Origin: a bacterium
GTDB lineage: Bacteria; Bacillota; Limnochordia; DTU080; RSA5
Assembly (NCBI GenBank): GCA_002919195.1
Contig: PKEU01000089.1
Coordinates: 1-35,021 of the forward strand
Length of the DNA stretch: 35,021 nucleotides
Reading direction: 5' to 3'
This document shows, one piece after another, positions 22,871 through 30,647 of this stretch (its first letter is position 1; each line of letters begins with the position of its first letter). Below the pieces are notes generated by a model. The model had not been told where the DNA came from. It was given only the letters and a program-made list of their open reading frames with translations, and did no database searches. The position numbers and the translations under genes are program-made.

Positions 22871-23985
22871 CGAGCTCGCCCGCTTTCCCTGGCCTCGAGG
22901 AGCCTCGCCGCTTCCTCGCCCGCGACGGCCGCCGCCTGGAAAAACGCCGGGTCGTCCTTATCGCTGCGGCCCATGGTCGTCACCTTTATCCCGTGCTGGC
23001 TGAGGAGCGCTTTGGCGTGGGCATGAGCCCTTACGCCGTCTCGCCACACGATCGTGTGGCCCTTGGCCTCGAGTGCTTTTGCTTGCTCTTTCAGGCGCTC
23101 CCGCCACGGCGCACGGTTGAAAAGGGGCAAGGGAACGGTGAGAGGGTAATGGACAAACCGGGTGAGGGCCGTCATCGTATGATGGCTGATCCCATGATGA
23201 CGCTCCCGTGGGTCGTGAAAGCTGACGCGGGCCACGGGAAGCGGCCTTCCCCCCAGGTCCTGAGCAGCGTCGAGGATGGGGCCCTGCTCCAGCGCCGTGC
23301 AGCCAAGGGATGTCCCCGTTCCCACCACACCGGGTCCCATCGCGACGATCGTGACATCGGCCTTCACGACCACTTTGGCCGCGGCCAGAGCCGAAGGGAC
23401 GGTGACCGCCTCGTAATCCCCGCCAAACGCATGGCCCGCGGTGATGACCGCATCGACGAGGCCAGCTCGGCGCAAACCCTGGACGACCTGGGAAAAGGCG
23501 GCGGGCAGCGCTGCCCCGTCGGTCATAACGTAAGCCACCCGGGCTTGAGGCGCCCGGTGTTTTACGGCCGCGGCGACGAGCGGCACCTGACTGTGGAGCC
23601 CGCCGACAGCCACCGGCATCCCCTCGAGATCGGGAATGTCCCGGAGCTGCTCGTGATAGGGGCTTCCCTCCTCTTCGACGGCCAGCACCCGTACCTGAGA
23701 GGGCGTGTAGCGGGCCTTCATGATGTGGCCGTCTCGGCTTGTCTCCGTCGACCGGCCCCACACGGCCGTCACAAAGTGAAATCCGCCCGTGCCGAGCCCC
23801 AGCCACGCCGCGGTGGTGTTGAGCGAGACCCGATCGCCCGGGGCCAGGGGGCCGGTCAGCGCGTGGTAGCTGATTGCCCGGTCTTTCTTGCCGTCCACCT
23901 CGACCCAGGCTTGGGTCACGCCCGCCCCGCTTGCGATAATCTCTACAACGACGCCCTCCCGGATCCGGACGAATGACGCCTCCAT
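22867..23985 (-). CDS. DUF3866 family protein of unknown function
   Basis: A 372-residue soluble protein, recognised as the DUF3866 family of Bacillota by its overall sequence (GDRVSLNTTAAWLGLGTGG, PVAVGGLHSQVPLVA, VVGTGTSLGCTALEQG, ISHHTMTAL). Conserved histidines and glycines suggest an enzyme, but no catalytic assignment is known to me. The frame is open to 24036 inside the pnp terminator; GGGAG 6 bases before ATG 23985 marks the real start. It overlaps the endonuclease Q-like gene by 4 bases, so the two are probably made together. The ATG lies only about 23 bases after the pnp terminator tract, leaving little space for a separate promoter. Confidence 0.85.
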   Translation of the reverse strand: MEASFVRIREGVVVEIIASGAGVTQAWVEVDGKKDRAISYHALTGPLAPGDRVSLNTTAAWLGLGTGGFHFVTAVWGRSTETSRDGHIMKARYTPSQVRVLAVEEEGSPYHEQLRDIPDLEGMPVAVGGLHSQVPLVAAAVKHRAPQARVAYVMTDGAALPAAFSQVVQGLRRAGLVDAVITAGHAFGGDYEAVTVPSALAAAKVVVKADVTIVAMGPGVVGTGTSLGCTALEQGPILDAAQDLGGRPLPVARVSFHDPRERHHGISHHTMTALTRFVHYPLTVPLPLFNRAPWRERLKEQAKALEAKGHTIVWRDGVRAHAHAKALLSQHGIKVTTMGRSDKDDPAFFQAAAVAGEEAARLLEARESGRAR

Positions 23986-24008
23986 GTTGCTCTCCCTTCC
24001 CCTTCGAC

Positions 24009-24033
24009 AAAAAAGCAGGCCCGTCGGCCTGCT
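24009..24033 (-). terminator. Rho-independent terminator after pnp
   Basis: A perfect 8-bp stem AGCAGGCC/GGCCTGCT with a GACG loop (24033-24014) runs into TTTTTT (24014-24009) on the minus strand. It is the clearest intrinsic terminator in the window and ends the nusA-to-pnp operon. Confidence 0.92.
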
Positions 24034-24064
24034 CACGTCGCTTTCTTATCCTTAGGGAGCCCGC

Positions 24065-26260
24065 TCACGAACTCCGCCCACGATCGCCTCGTCCCGGCCC
24101 GCGCCGCCGATCGCCTCGTTGACCCTGACGGGAGCCGTTTCGCTGCTGCTCGCGCGTCTCCGTCCGCTCGGGCGCGGGCAGGAGGTCCTTGCGCGAGAGG
24201 TTGATCCGGCCGAGGGGATCGATATCGGTCACCATCACCGTCACTTCGTCGCCCAAGTTGACGACGTCTTCGACTTTGCCGACCCGCTCGTGGGACAGCT
24301 TGGAGATGTGGATCAGGCCCTCTTTGCCCGGCAAGATTTCCACAAAGGCGCCAAAGTTCATGATCCGCTTCACCTTGCCGGTGTAGATGGCGCCCACCTC
24401 CACATCGCGGGTCAAGGCCTCGATCATGCTGACCGCCTTTTGTGCCCCCTCCTCGCTGGTGGAGGCGATAAAGACGCGACCGTCGTCTTCGATGTCGATT
24501 TGGACGCCCGTCTCGTCGATGATCTTGCGGATCATCTTGCCGCCAGGGCCGATGACATCGCGAATCTTGTCCACTGGGATGGTGAGCGTCGTAATGCGAG
24601 GCGCCCAGCGGGATAGCTGGGGACGGGGCTTGTCGATGACCTCCAGCATTTTGCCGAGGATGTACATGCGGCCCTCCCGCGCCTGTCTCAAGGCCTGCGC
24701 CAGGATCTCCCGGTCGACGCCGCTGATCTTGATGTCCATCTGCAGCGCGGTGATACCCTCGGTCGTGCCCGCCACTTTGAAGTCCATGTCTCCCAGAGCG
24801 TCTTCGATCCCCTGGATGTCACTCAAAACGGCAAATTTCTCGCCGTACTTGACGAGCCCCATGGCGATGCCCGCCACCGGCCGCTTAATCGGCACGCCGG
24901 CGTCCATGAGCGCGAGCGTGCTGCCGCAGACGCTCGCCTGAGACGTCGACCCGTTGGAAGAAAGGACTTCGGAGACAAGGCGGATCGTATAAGGGAACTC
25001 CTCCTCCGGGGGGATCACCGGCAACAAGGCCCGTTCTGCCAAAGCGCCGTGGCCCACTTCCCGTCGTCCCGGCGACCGCATCGGACGCGTTTCACCCACC
25101 GAAAATCCGGGGAAGTTGTAGTGGTGGATGTAGCGCTTGCGATCTTCATCGCTGAGGTCGTCGAGGATCTGCTCGTCGGACTTGAGGCCCAGGGTACACG
25201 TCGTCGCGACCTGGGTTTGGCCACGGGTAAAGAGGCCGGAGCCGTGCACCCGGGGCAAGAAGCCCACTTCACACCAAATCGGCCTGATCTCATCGAGGCG
25301 CCGCCCGTCGGGCCGTTGCCCCTTCTCGGTGATCATGCGCCGGACTTCCTCTTTGAGGACGCGGTCAAACACGTTGTCGATGTCTTTGGCGCGCTCCTCG
25401 TGGACCTCCGCGCCGAAAGCCTCTTGGTAGGCCTCGTGGAGTCGCTGCCGCAGAGCGTCCAGCTGGGCTTCCCGCTCCTGCTTGAGCGGGCTCGTCACCG
25501 CCTCGATGAGCGGCTCCGTCACCCACTCGCGCACCCACGCGTCGACCTCTGGGTCGACCTCGTAGAGTTGCACCTCGACCTTTTCCTTGCCGACGGCCTC
25601 CCGCATCCGCTCCTGCAGCTCGACCAGGCGCTTGATCTCCTCGTGCGCAAACAGGATCGCCTCGAGAATCACTTCCTCGGGCACCTCTTTCGCGCCCGCT
25701 TCGACCATGATCACCGCATCTTTGGTGCCGCCGACCACGAGGTCGAGATCGCTCTTTTCGTCTTGTTCCCGGGTGGGATTGATGACAAACTGGCCGTCGA
25801 CCCGCCCGATCCGTACCCCGCCCACAGGACCGTTGAACGGGATATCCGAGATGACCAAGGCGGCTGACGCGCCGATCATCGCGGCGATGTCAGGGGGATT
25901 GTCCTGGTCGACCGACATGACCGTCGCCACCACTTGGACATCGTTGCGAAAGCCCTCGGGAAAGAGGGGACGCAAGGTCCGGTCGACCATGCGGGCGGCC
26001 AAAATGGCGCTCTCCGTCGGGCGTCCCTCGCGCCGGAACCAACCGCCAGGGATCTTGCCGACGGCATACATCCTTTCTTCGTAGTCGACCAACAAGGGAA
26101 AGAAGTCAATCCCTTCCCTGGGATCTTGCATGGTCGCCGTCACCAACACCACCGTATCTTCATAGCGCACCAGCACGGCGGCGTTGGCTTGCTCGGCCAC
26201 GTGGCCGGTCTCGAGGACCAGGCGGCGACCTCCAAATTCCATTTCAAAGGTGTGTTTCAT
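24065..26260 (-). CDS. pnp: Polyribonucleotide nucleotidyltransferase (PNPase)
   Basis: Phosphate-dependent 3'-5' exoribonuclease of RNA decay. The 731-residue protein has two RNase PH domains. The first contains [26 protein letters not shown]; the second contains [10 protein letters not shown] and [21 protein letters not shown]. An all-alpha linker joins them, then a KH domain ([20 protein letters not shown]) and an S1 domain ([20 protein letters not shown]) follow. A basic tail ([18 protein letters not shown]) is likely RNA-binding. The frame is open to 26320, but AGGAGGT 10 bases before ATG 26260 gives the usual start ([11 protein letters not shown]). It follows rpsO, separated by a terminator and a structured leader of about 230 bases. 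rpsO-pnp order is conserved in most bacteria. Confidence 0.97.
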   Translation of the reverse strand: MKHTFEMEFGGRRLVLETGHVAEQANAAVLVRYEDTVVLVTATMQDPREGIDFFPLLVDYEERMYAVGKIPGGWFRREGRPTESAILAARMVDRTLRPLFPEGFRNDVQVVATVMSVDQDNPPDIAAMIGASAALVISDIPFNGPVGGVRIGRVDGQFVINPTREQDEKSDLDLVVGGTKDAVIMVEAGAKEVPEEVILEAILFAHEEIKRLVELQERMREAVGKEKVEVQLYEVDPEVDAWVREWVTEPLIEAVTSPLKQEREAQLDALRQRLHEAYQEAFGAEVHEERAKDIDNVFDRVLKEEVRRMITEKGQRPDGRRLDEIRPIWCEVGFLPRVHGSGLFTRGQTQVATTCTLGLKSDEQILDDLSDEDRKRYIHHYNFPGFSVGETRPMRSPGRREVGHGALAERALLPVIPPEEEFPYTIRLVSEVLSSNGSTSQASVCGSTLALMDAGVPIKRPVAGIAMGLVKYGEKFAVLSDIQGIEDALGDMDFKVAGTTEGITALQMDIKISGVDREILAQALRQAREGRMYILGKMLEVIDKPRPQLSRWAPRITTLTIPVDKIRDVIGPGGKMIRKIIDETGVQIDIEDDGRVFIASTSEEGAQKAVSMIEALTRDVEVGAIYTGKVKRIMNFGAFVEILPGKEGLIHISKLSHERVGKVEDVVNLGDEVTVMVTDIDPLGRINLSRKDLLPAPERTETREQQRNGSRQGQRGDRRRGPGRGDRGRSS

Positions 26261-26369
26261 GCAGATGAAAACCTCCTGTTGTCCGCTCTCACTAACCTGT
26301 CCATATTTTTCCCCATTCAAACTCCCACCGCGTCATTGGCAAGGCGCGATCACAGTTGGGCGCTGGATC

Positions 26370-26388
26370 CCTTGCGAGGGAGGCAAGG
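26370..26388 (-). other. Leader hairpin upstream of pnp
   Basis: CCTTGC and GCAAGG (26388-26383 and 26375-26370 on the minus strand) form a 6-bp stem with a 7-base loop about 110 bases before the pnp start. pnp leaders in other bacteria carry stem-loops used for RNase III/PNPase autoregulation; a similar role here is a guess. Confidence 0.3.
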
Positions 26389-26439
26389 ACAGGAGCTTTG
26401 CGAGCGGGCGAAACCCGTTGCGTATCCTGCTTGTGAGCT

Positions 26440-26468
26440 GGCCGGCGCGCCATGGCGACCGATCGGCC
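26440..26468 (-). other. GC-rich leader stem upstream of pnp
   Basis: GGCCG (26440-26444) pairs with CGGCC (26464-26468), enclosing the palindrome GCCATGGC. It lies just after the rpsO terminator. With the second hairpin at 26370 it accounts for most visible structure in the rpsO-pnp interval; I found no convincing pnp promoter there. Confidence 0.3.
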
Positions 26469-26487
26469 GCACGGTCGTTTACCAGGG

Positions 26488-26515
26488 AAAGAGGGCGGGA
26501 AAACCCGCCCTCTTT
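26488..26515 (-). terminator. Terminator hairpin after rpsO
   Basis: A perfect 12-bp stem AAAGAGGGCGGG/CCCGCCCTCTTT with a 4-base loop begins 2 bases after the rpsO stop. The run after the stem is short in U (CUUUCCC), so read-through into pnp is likely. Confidence 0.75.
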
Positions 26516-26517
26516 CA

Positions 26518-26787
26518 TTAACGGCGAAGACCGAGCTCTTCGATCAGCGCCCGGTACCGATCCACATCCTTGGACTGCAGATAATTGAGCAGGCCACGAC
26601 GCTTGCCGATCATCTTATAAAGCCCACGCCGGGAGTGATGATCCTTTTTGTGGACCTGCAAGTGCCGGGAAAGCTCGTTGATCCGCTCTGTCAAGATAGC
26701 GATCTGAACCTCGGGCGATCCCGTGTCGTTTTCATGCAACTTAAACTTCTCGATGATCGCTTGCTTGGCATCGCGCTTCAAAGCCAT
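26518..26787 (-). CDS. rpsO: 30S ribosomal protein S15
   Basis: Primary 16S rRNA-binding protein of the small-subunit platform. The 89-residue length and sequence ([55 protein letters not shown]) are standard for S15. The ATG (26787) follows AAGGAGGTGA, a near-complete anti-16S match. It has its own promoter (26920-26948) and a leader of about 125 bases with a long-range helix, consistent with S15 autoregulation seen in other bacteria. A terminator hairpin follows immediately. Confidence 0.98.
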   Translation of the reverse strand: MALKRDAKQAIIEKFKLHENDTGSPEVQIAILTERINELSRHLQVHKKDHHSRRGLYKMIGKRRGLLNYLQSKDVDRYRALIEELGLRR

Positions 26788-26857
26788 CTCCAGTCACCTC
26801 CTTGCTCCCCCAAAGCGTCGGCTTGAGCTTGCGACGCATCGTAGGGGTCAACGCGTC

Positions 26858-26907
26858 ACGGTAGGCCAAGGCCGCCGCAGGAGGCCGCGCGCGTCCTAGC
26901 TTACCGT
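26858..26907 (-). promoter_or_regulatory. Structured rpsO leader (possible S15 autoregulatory element)
   Basis: ACGGTA (26907-26902) pairs with TACCGT (26863-26858) on the minus strand, enclosing a GGCC-loop-GGCC stem, within the transcribed rpsO leader. Several bacterial rpsO leaders fold into junctions bound by S15. This one was found by eye and its class is not assigned. Confidence 0.4.
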
Positions 26908-26919
26908 CTTATCTCATTT

Positions 26920-26948
26920 ACTATAGCACGCACGTGGAAAGAAGTAAA
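26920..26948 (-). promoter_or_regulatory. Promoter of rpsO
   Basis: Extended -10 TGCTATAGT (TATAGT at 26925-26920) with -35 TTTACT (26948-26943) at a 17-base spacer, minus strand. Transcription would start near 26913. The surrounding A+T-rich island stands out in the GC-rich window. Confidence 0.72.
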
Positions 26949-26956
26949 TTGCATTT

Positions 26957-27964
26957 TCACAATCCAAAATAGGCCCGAGCTTGCGAGACATCCCTTTCGA
27001 TCTGCCGGATCAGCTCTTCTTGCCTATCAAAGCGGATGATGCCCCGCAAACGCTTAAGAAAATCGATCCGGAGCTTTTCCCCGTAAAGATTGCCTTGAAA
27101 GTCCAGCAAAAATGTCTCGACGGTCCGCTCGCCCCCGCCAAAGCTGGGACGGGTCCCGATCACCGTCAGCCCACGATGAGGCGGCGTGCCCCGGGATTGA
27201 CCGGAAAAAGCCGCTTGGGTCACGTACACGCCGTCGCCCGGCAGCACCAAATCCGGATCGACGCTCAAGTTGGCGGTCGGATACCCGAGGGCCCTGCCCC
27301 GGGCGTCGCCGCTCACCACGACGCCTTCGAGAGAAAACGGGCGTCCAAGGAGGTCGCGGGCTCCTTCCACGTCCCCTTGCGCCACCAGGGCGCGAATCTT
27401 GGTGCTCGAGACCCCTTGCCCGCTGCGAGCCACCGGCTGGATGACCATGAGGTCGTAGCCCAGCTTGGCTGAGCACTCTTCGAGCAGATCGACGCCCCCC
27501 CGGGCTTCAAACCCAAAACGGAAATTGTACCCTACGACGACAGCCTTGGCCCCAAGGGAAGCGCAGAGCACCTTTTCGACAAACTCCTCGGCGGGCAGTC
27601 GCGAAAAAGCCGTGTCAAACCGGACGACGACCACGTGGGAGACTCCTGTCTCCAGGATCAGTTCCAGCCGCCGCTCAAAGGAAGTGAGTAGCCTGGGCTT
27701 TCGCTCGGGCGCCAGCGTCGCGGCGGGATGCCTGTCAAAGGTGAAGGCGACGGAGCGCCACCCACGCTCACGGCTGATCTCCACCGTCTTTGCAAAGATC
27801 TCTTGATGACCCAGGTGCACGCCATCAAAGGTGCCAAGCGCTACAACACTATGGGAAAAGAGCGGCTTTCGCCGGGCCAAGAGCTCCTCCCCGCTCCACA
27901 TGGACCAGCCCGGGCCTGCGGAGATTTTTGCGTCTGTCTCCTCCTGCTCTGGTAGCCAACTCAA
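26957..27964 (-). CDS. ribF: Bifunctional riboflavin kinase / FAD synthetase RibF
   Basis: Makes FMN from riboflavin and then FAD. The 335-residue protein has the nucleotidyltransferase domain with GTFDGVHLGHQEIF (about residues 44-57) and SSTKIRAL (about 206-213), then the riboflavin kinase domain with RGRALGYPTANL and DGVYVTQAAF. The probable TTG start (27964) overlaps the truB stop as TTGA, suggesting coupling; ATG 27901 is an alternative that removes 21 residues without cutting the conserved domain. truB-ribF-rpsO-pnp order is as in Bacillus. Confidence 0.95.
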   Translation of the reverse strand: MSWLPEQEETDAKISAGPGWSMWSGEELLARRKPLFSHSVVALGTFDGVHLGHQEIFAKTVEISRERGWRSVAFTFDRHPAATLAPERKPRLLTSFERRLELILETGVSHVVVVRFDTAFSRLPAEEFVEKVLCASLGAKAVVVGYNFRFGFEARGGVDLLEECSAKLGYDLMVIQPVARSGQGVSSTKIRALVAQGDVEGARDLLGRPFSLEGVVVSGDARGRALGYPTANLSVDPDLVLPGDGVYVTQAAFSGQSRGTPPHRGLTVIGTRPSFGGGERTVETFLLDFQGNLYGEKLRIDFLKRLRGIIRFDRQEELIRQIERDVSQARAYFGL

Positions 27965-28929
27965 CCTCGTTCATCTCCTCGCCGCGACGCAGTTTCGATC
28001 ACGCGGATGGGCGAAATCCTCGCTCTCCCCGGGTCGAGCCGTCCGATGCAGACCAGTCCCCATCCCGGCTGAGAGACCCGGATGACACCGTCGTACCCCG
28101 GTTCGCCTTGGAGGCCTTGGGGCCGCACCGTGACCGCCTGGCCTTGCTTCAGGCGGGCCGCTTCTTCTTCGGTAGCGACGTACCTCGCTAGGTGCTCCAC
28201 CGCGCTTTCCGGCTCGAGGAGGATTTCGGCGAGCCTGTTTTCGGCGACGGCGGCTTCGATCTCTGCAAAGGTATGGCTCTTTTCGAGCGTGTAGGGTCCC
28301 ACCCGGGTCCGCACCAGAAATGACATGTGCGCTCCGCAACCGAGACGCTCTCCGATATCGTGGCAAAGGGTACGGATGTACGTCCCCTTGGAGCACACCA
28401 CATCAAAGAGGACCCGCGTGCCGGTGACCAATTGGGTCGTCCCCCTAGGAAGCACCGCCACCACGTGCATCTCGTAAATGTGAACCTTTCGCGGCGGACG
28501 CTCGACTTCGTGCCCCTTGCGGGCCAGCTCATACAGGCGCCGTCCACCCACGCGGATCGCCGAAGTCATCGGGGGAACTTGCTCGATCTCGCCCAGAAAG
28601 GCCGCCATCGCATCGCCAAGGCGCACAGGAGGCAGAGAAAAGCTCTCACTCACCCTGATCGTCTCTCCGGACGCATCCTGGGTGTCGGTGACGATGCCAA
28701 GCGTCATTTCGGCCCTGTAAGCCTTGGTCTGCTCCGTCACAAAGGGCATCAATTTGGTGGCCGGACCCACCAAGATGGGCAGCACGCCGGCGGCGCCGGG
28801 ATCCAAGGTCCCGCCGTGACCGATGCGCCGCTCACCCAAGATCCGTCGCATGCGGGCTACGGCGTCGTGCGAGGTGATGCCCGGCGGTTTGAGCAAATTG
28901 ATGACGCCCGCCAAAGGACGGCGCGTCAT
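27961..28929 (-). CDS. truB: tRNA pseudouridine(55) synthase TruB
   Basis: Converts U55 in the T-loop of tRNAs to pseudouridine and acts as a tRNA chaperone. The 322-residue protein has KPPGITSHDAV and the catalytic GHGGTLDPGAAGVL, with aspartate D43. KAYRAEMTLGIVTDTQDASG and YIRTLCHDIGERLGCGAHM are also typical. A C-terminal PUA-like domain covers about 250-315. The ATG (28929) overlaps the nrnA stop as ATGA. Confidence 0.97.
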   Translation of the reverse strand: MTRRPLAGVINLLKPPGITSHDAVARMRRILGERRIGHGGTLDPGAAGVLPILVGPATKLMPFVTEQTKAYRAEMTLGIVTDTQDASGETIRVSESFSLPPVRLGDAMAAFLGEIEQVPPMTSAIRVGGRRLYELARKGHEVERPPRKVHIYEMHVVAVLPRGTTQLVTGTRVLFDVVCSKGTYIRTLCHDIGERLGCGAHMSFLVRTRVGPYTLEKSHTFAEIEAAVAENRLAEILLEPESAVEHLARYVATEEEAARLKQGQAVTVRPQGLQGEPGYDGVIRVSQPGWGLVCIGRLDPGRARISPIRVIETASRRGDERG

Positions 28930-29906
28930 ACAGGATCACCCGCCAGTTGGACGGCCCGGGCGACAATCTGCTCCACCGCTTGATCCAAAGTGCCGCGAAA
29001 AGTGCATCCGGCGGCTCTCGGATGGCCGCCTCCCCCAAACTCCTGGGCGAGCTGGCTCACGTCGACCCGCCGCTTCGAACGAAAACCGACGCGCACTTCG
29101 CCGGGACCGGTCTCTTTAAAGAAAAGGGCCACTTCCACCCCGTCGATCATGCGAGGATATTGGATGAACCCTTCCGATTCGTCGGCGCGTGCGCCTTCTT
29201 CGCGGATCATCTCCTGCGTCAAGGTAATCCAGGCGACGCTGCCGTCGGGGCTCCTTTGCAGCGTCTCCAAGACGCGCCCCAACAGGCGCACGTACTCCCA
29301 CGAGCGCGTGTCGTACAGCTCGCCTGCGATGACGTCGGGCTCGGCCCCATGGCGGACCAAGTCGGCAGCAATTTCAAAGGCGGCCGCGGTCGTGTTGGAA
29401 AAACGGAACGACCCCGTATCCGACATGATCGCTGCGTAGAGCAGGGTGGCCACCGACGCGTCCAAGCCGACACCGGCGGCGCGGATGACGCGGTAGATGA
29501 GCTCTCCTGTGGCGGCCGCCCCGGGATCGATGAGGTTGATGTCACCGGTGCCCTCGTTGGTCACGTGATGGTCGATGTTGATCACTCGCTCGACCCGGTC
29601 CGCCCAAAGAGCAACACTTCCCGTCCTTTCCAGCTCACAATCGACGACGACCAGGGTATCCCACGTTTCCCGGCTCCATGGCGCGCCGGCGGTGGGATGG
29701 GCAATCCGGTCGATGCGGGGGAAAAACTGCCATTGAGGCAAGAGGGCGTCGTGGGAAAGGGGTTGGGCCTCCTTTCCCAATCTTTCCAGCAACCAATCCA
29801 CGGCCAGGAGGGATCCGATGCAATCGGGATCCGGGTCGACGTGACCTGCTATGAGAAACCGGCGGCCCTCCCGGAAGGCTTGGACGACCGGAACAAGCGC
29901 GCTCAC
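28926..29906 (-). CDS. nrnA: DHH/DHHA1 nanoRNase/pAp phosphatase NrnA-like
   Basis: Degrades 2-5 nt RNA fragments and, in many members, dephosphorylates pAp. The 326-residue protein has DHH motif I AGHVDPDPDCIGS (about 20-32), motif III IDHHVTN (about 116-122) and the DHHA1 substrate-binding GGGGHPRAAG (about 294-303). The GTG start overlaps the rbfA stop as GTGA. Insertion of nrnA between rbfA and truB is common in Clostridia-like genomes. Some close DHH proteins act on cyclic dinucleotides, but the short length and lack of membrane or GGDEF parts fit NrnA. Confidence 0.92.
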   Translation of the reverse strand: MSALVPVVQAFREGRRFLIAGHVDPDPDCIGSLLAVDWLLERLGKEAQPLSHDALLPQWQFFPRIDRIAHPTAGAPWSRETWDTLVVVDCELERTGSVALWADRVERVINIDHHVTNEGTGDINLIDPGAAATGELIYRVIRAAGVGLDASVATLLYAAIMSDTGSFRFSNTTAAAFEIAADLVRHGAEPDVIAGELYDTRSWEYVRLLGRVLETLQRSPDGSVAWITLTQEMIREEGARADESEGFIQYPRMIDGVEVALFFKETGPGEVRVGFRSKRRVDVSQLAQEFGGGGHPRAAGCTFRGTLDQAVEQIVARAVQLAGDPV

Positions 29907-30268
29907 TCGTTTCCCGGCTCCTTTACCTCCGCCGAACTTACTTGCCGCAACAGTTCAAAGATGCGCGCGCCGCGGGCGATCGATTCGTCCAGCTTGACCT
30001 GTATCTCTGGCGTATAGCGCAAGCGGATGCGCTGGCCAATCTCGGTCCGAATGTGGCCGGTTGCTCGCTGGAGCGCTTCCATCGTCTCGGTTTTCTCCTG
30101 CTCATCACCGTAGACGCTGACAAAGATCTTGACGTGCCTGAGGTCGCCCGACACCTCCACGTCGGTCACCGTGACAAACCCGACCCGTGGGTCTTTGAGT
30201 TTGCGGATGATGTCGCTGGCCTCTTTCTTAATCTCCTCACGAAGCCGTTGGACTCGCTGGCCCGCCAT
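29903..30268 (-). CDS. rbfA: 30S ribosome-binding factor RbfA
   Basis: Small KH-type factor for late maturation of the 16S rRNA 5' end. The 121-residue protein has QRVQRLREEIKKEASDIIRK, DPRVGFVTVTDVEVSGDLRH and a C-terminal RLRYTPEIQVKLDESIARG, all typical. The frame stays open to 30403, but AGGAGGT 9 bases before ATG 30268 gives the family start. It overlaps nrnA by 4 bases and follows ylxP by 49 bases. Confidence 0.96.
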   Translation of the reverse strand: MAGQRVQRLREEIKKEASDIIRKLKDPRVGFVTVTDVEVSGDLRHVKIFVSVYGDEQEKTETMEALQRATGHIRTEIGQRIRLRYTPEIQVKLDESIARGARIFELLRQVSSAEVKEPGNE

Positions 30269-30317
30269 CGCTTGCAAACCTCCTGTCCACGCCGGCGCCT
30301 CCAGCCTGCGGCCGGGG

Positions 30318-30617
30318 TCACCGCCATTCCAACGACCAATCGCACACCTCGGCCCCGTCTCTGGACTCGGCGATGGAAAGCGCCTGCCTGAGGGTGTTTT
30401 CAACCGCTCGCCGATCCGAGCCTACACAGGCCACGGCGACCTTGGCTCTCTGATGCAAGTCTTGAAAAGCGACTTCGGCCACCGAGACGTCAAGGCGCGA
30501 CTTGAGACGATCCTTCAGCCCCCTAACGACGCGCCGCTTCTCCTTGAGCGAGGTGGATCCAGGGATGACCAGGTCCAACGTGACGAGGCCGAGGTAAAGG
30601 CGGTCGCCGTCCGGCAC
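30318..30617 (-). CDS. ylxP: DUF503 family protein YlxP
   Basis: A 99-residue protein of the YlxP/DUF503 family (LVIPGSTSLKEKRRVVRGLK, DVSVAEVAFQD). Its function is not established; the conserved place between infB and rbfA suggests a ribosome-related role. The frame opens at GTG 30626, too close to the Shine-Dalgarno. GGGAGG lies 8 bases before GTG 30617, which I use. It follows infB by 30 bases. Confidence 0.9.
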   Translation of the reverse strand: MPDGDRLYLGLVTLDLVIPGSTSLKEKRRVVRGLKDRLKSRLDVSVAEVAFQDLHQRAKVAVACVGSDRRAVENTLRQALSIAESRDGAEVCDWSLEWR

Positions 30618-30647
30618 CCCTTGCACCTCCCAATCGTTAGGGGCGCC

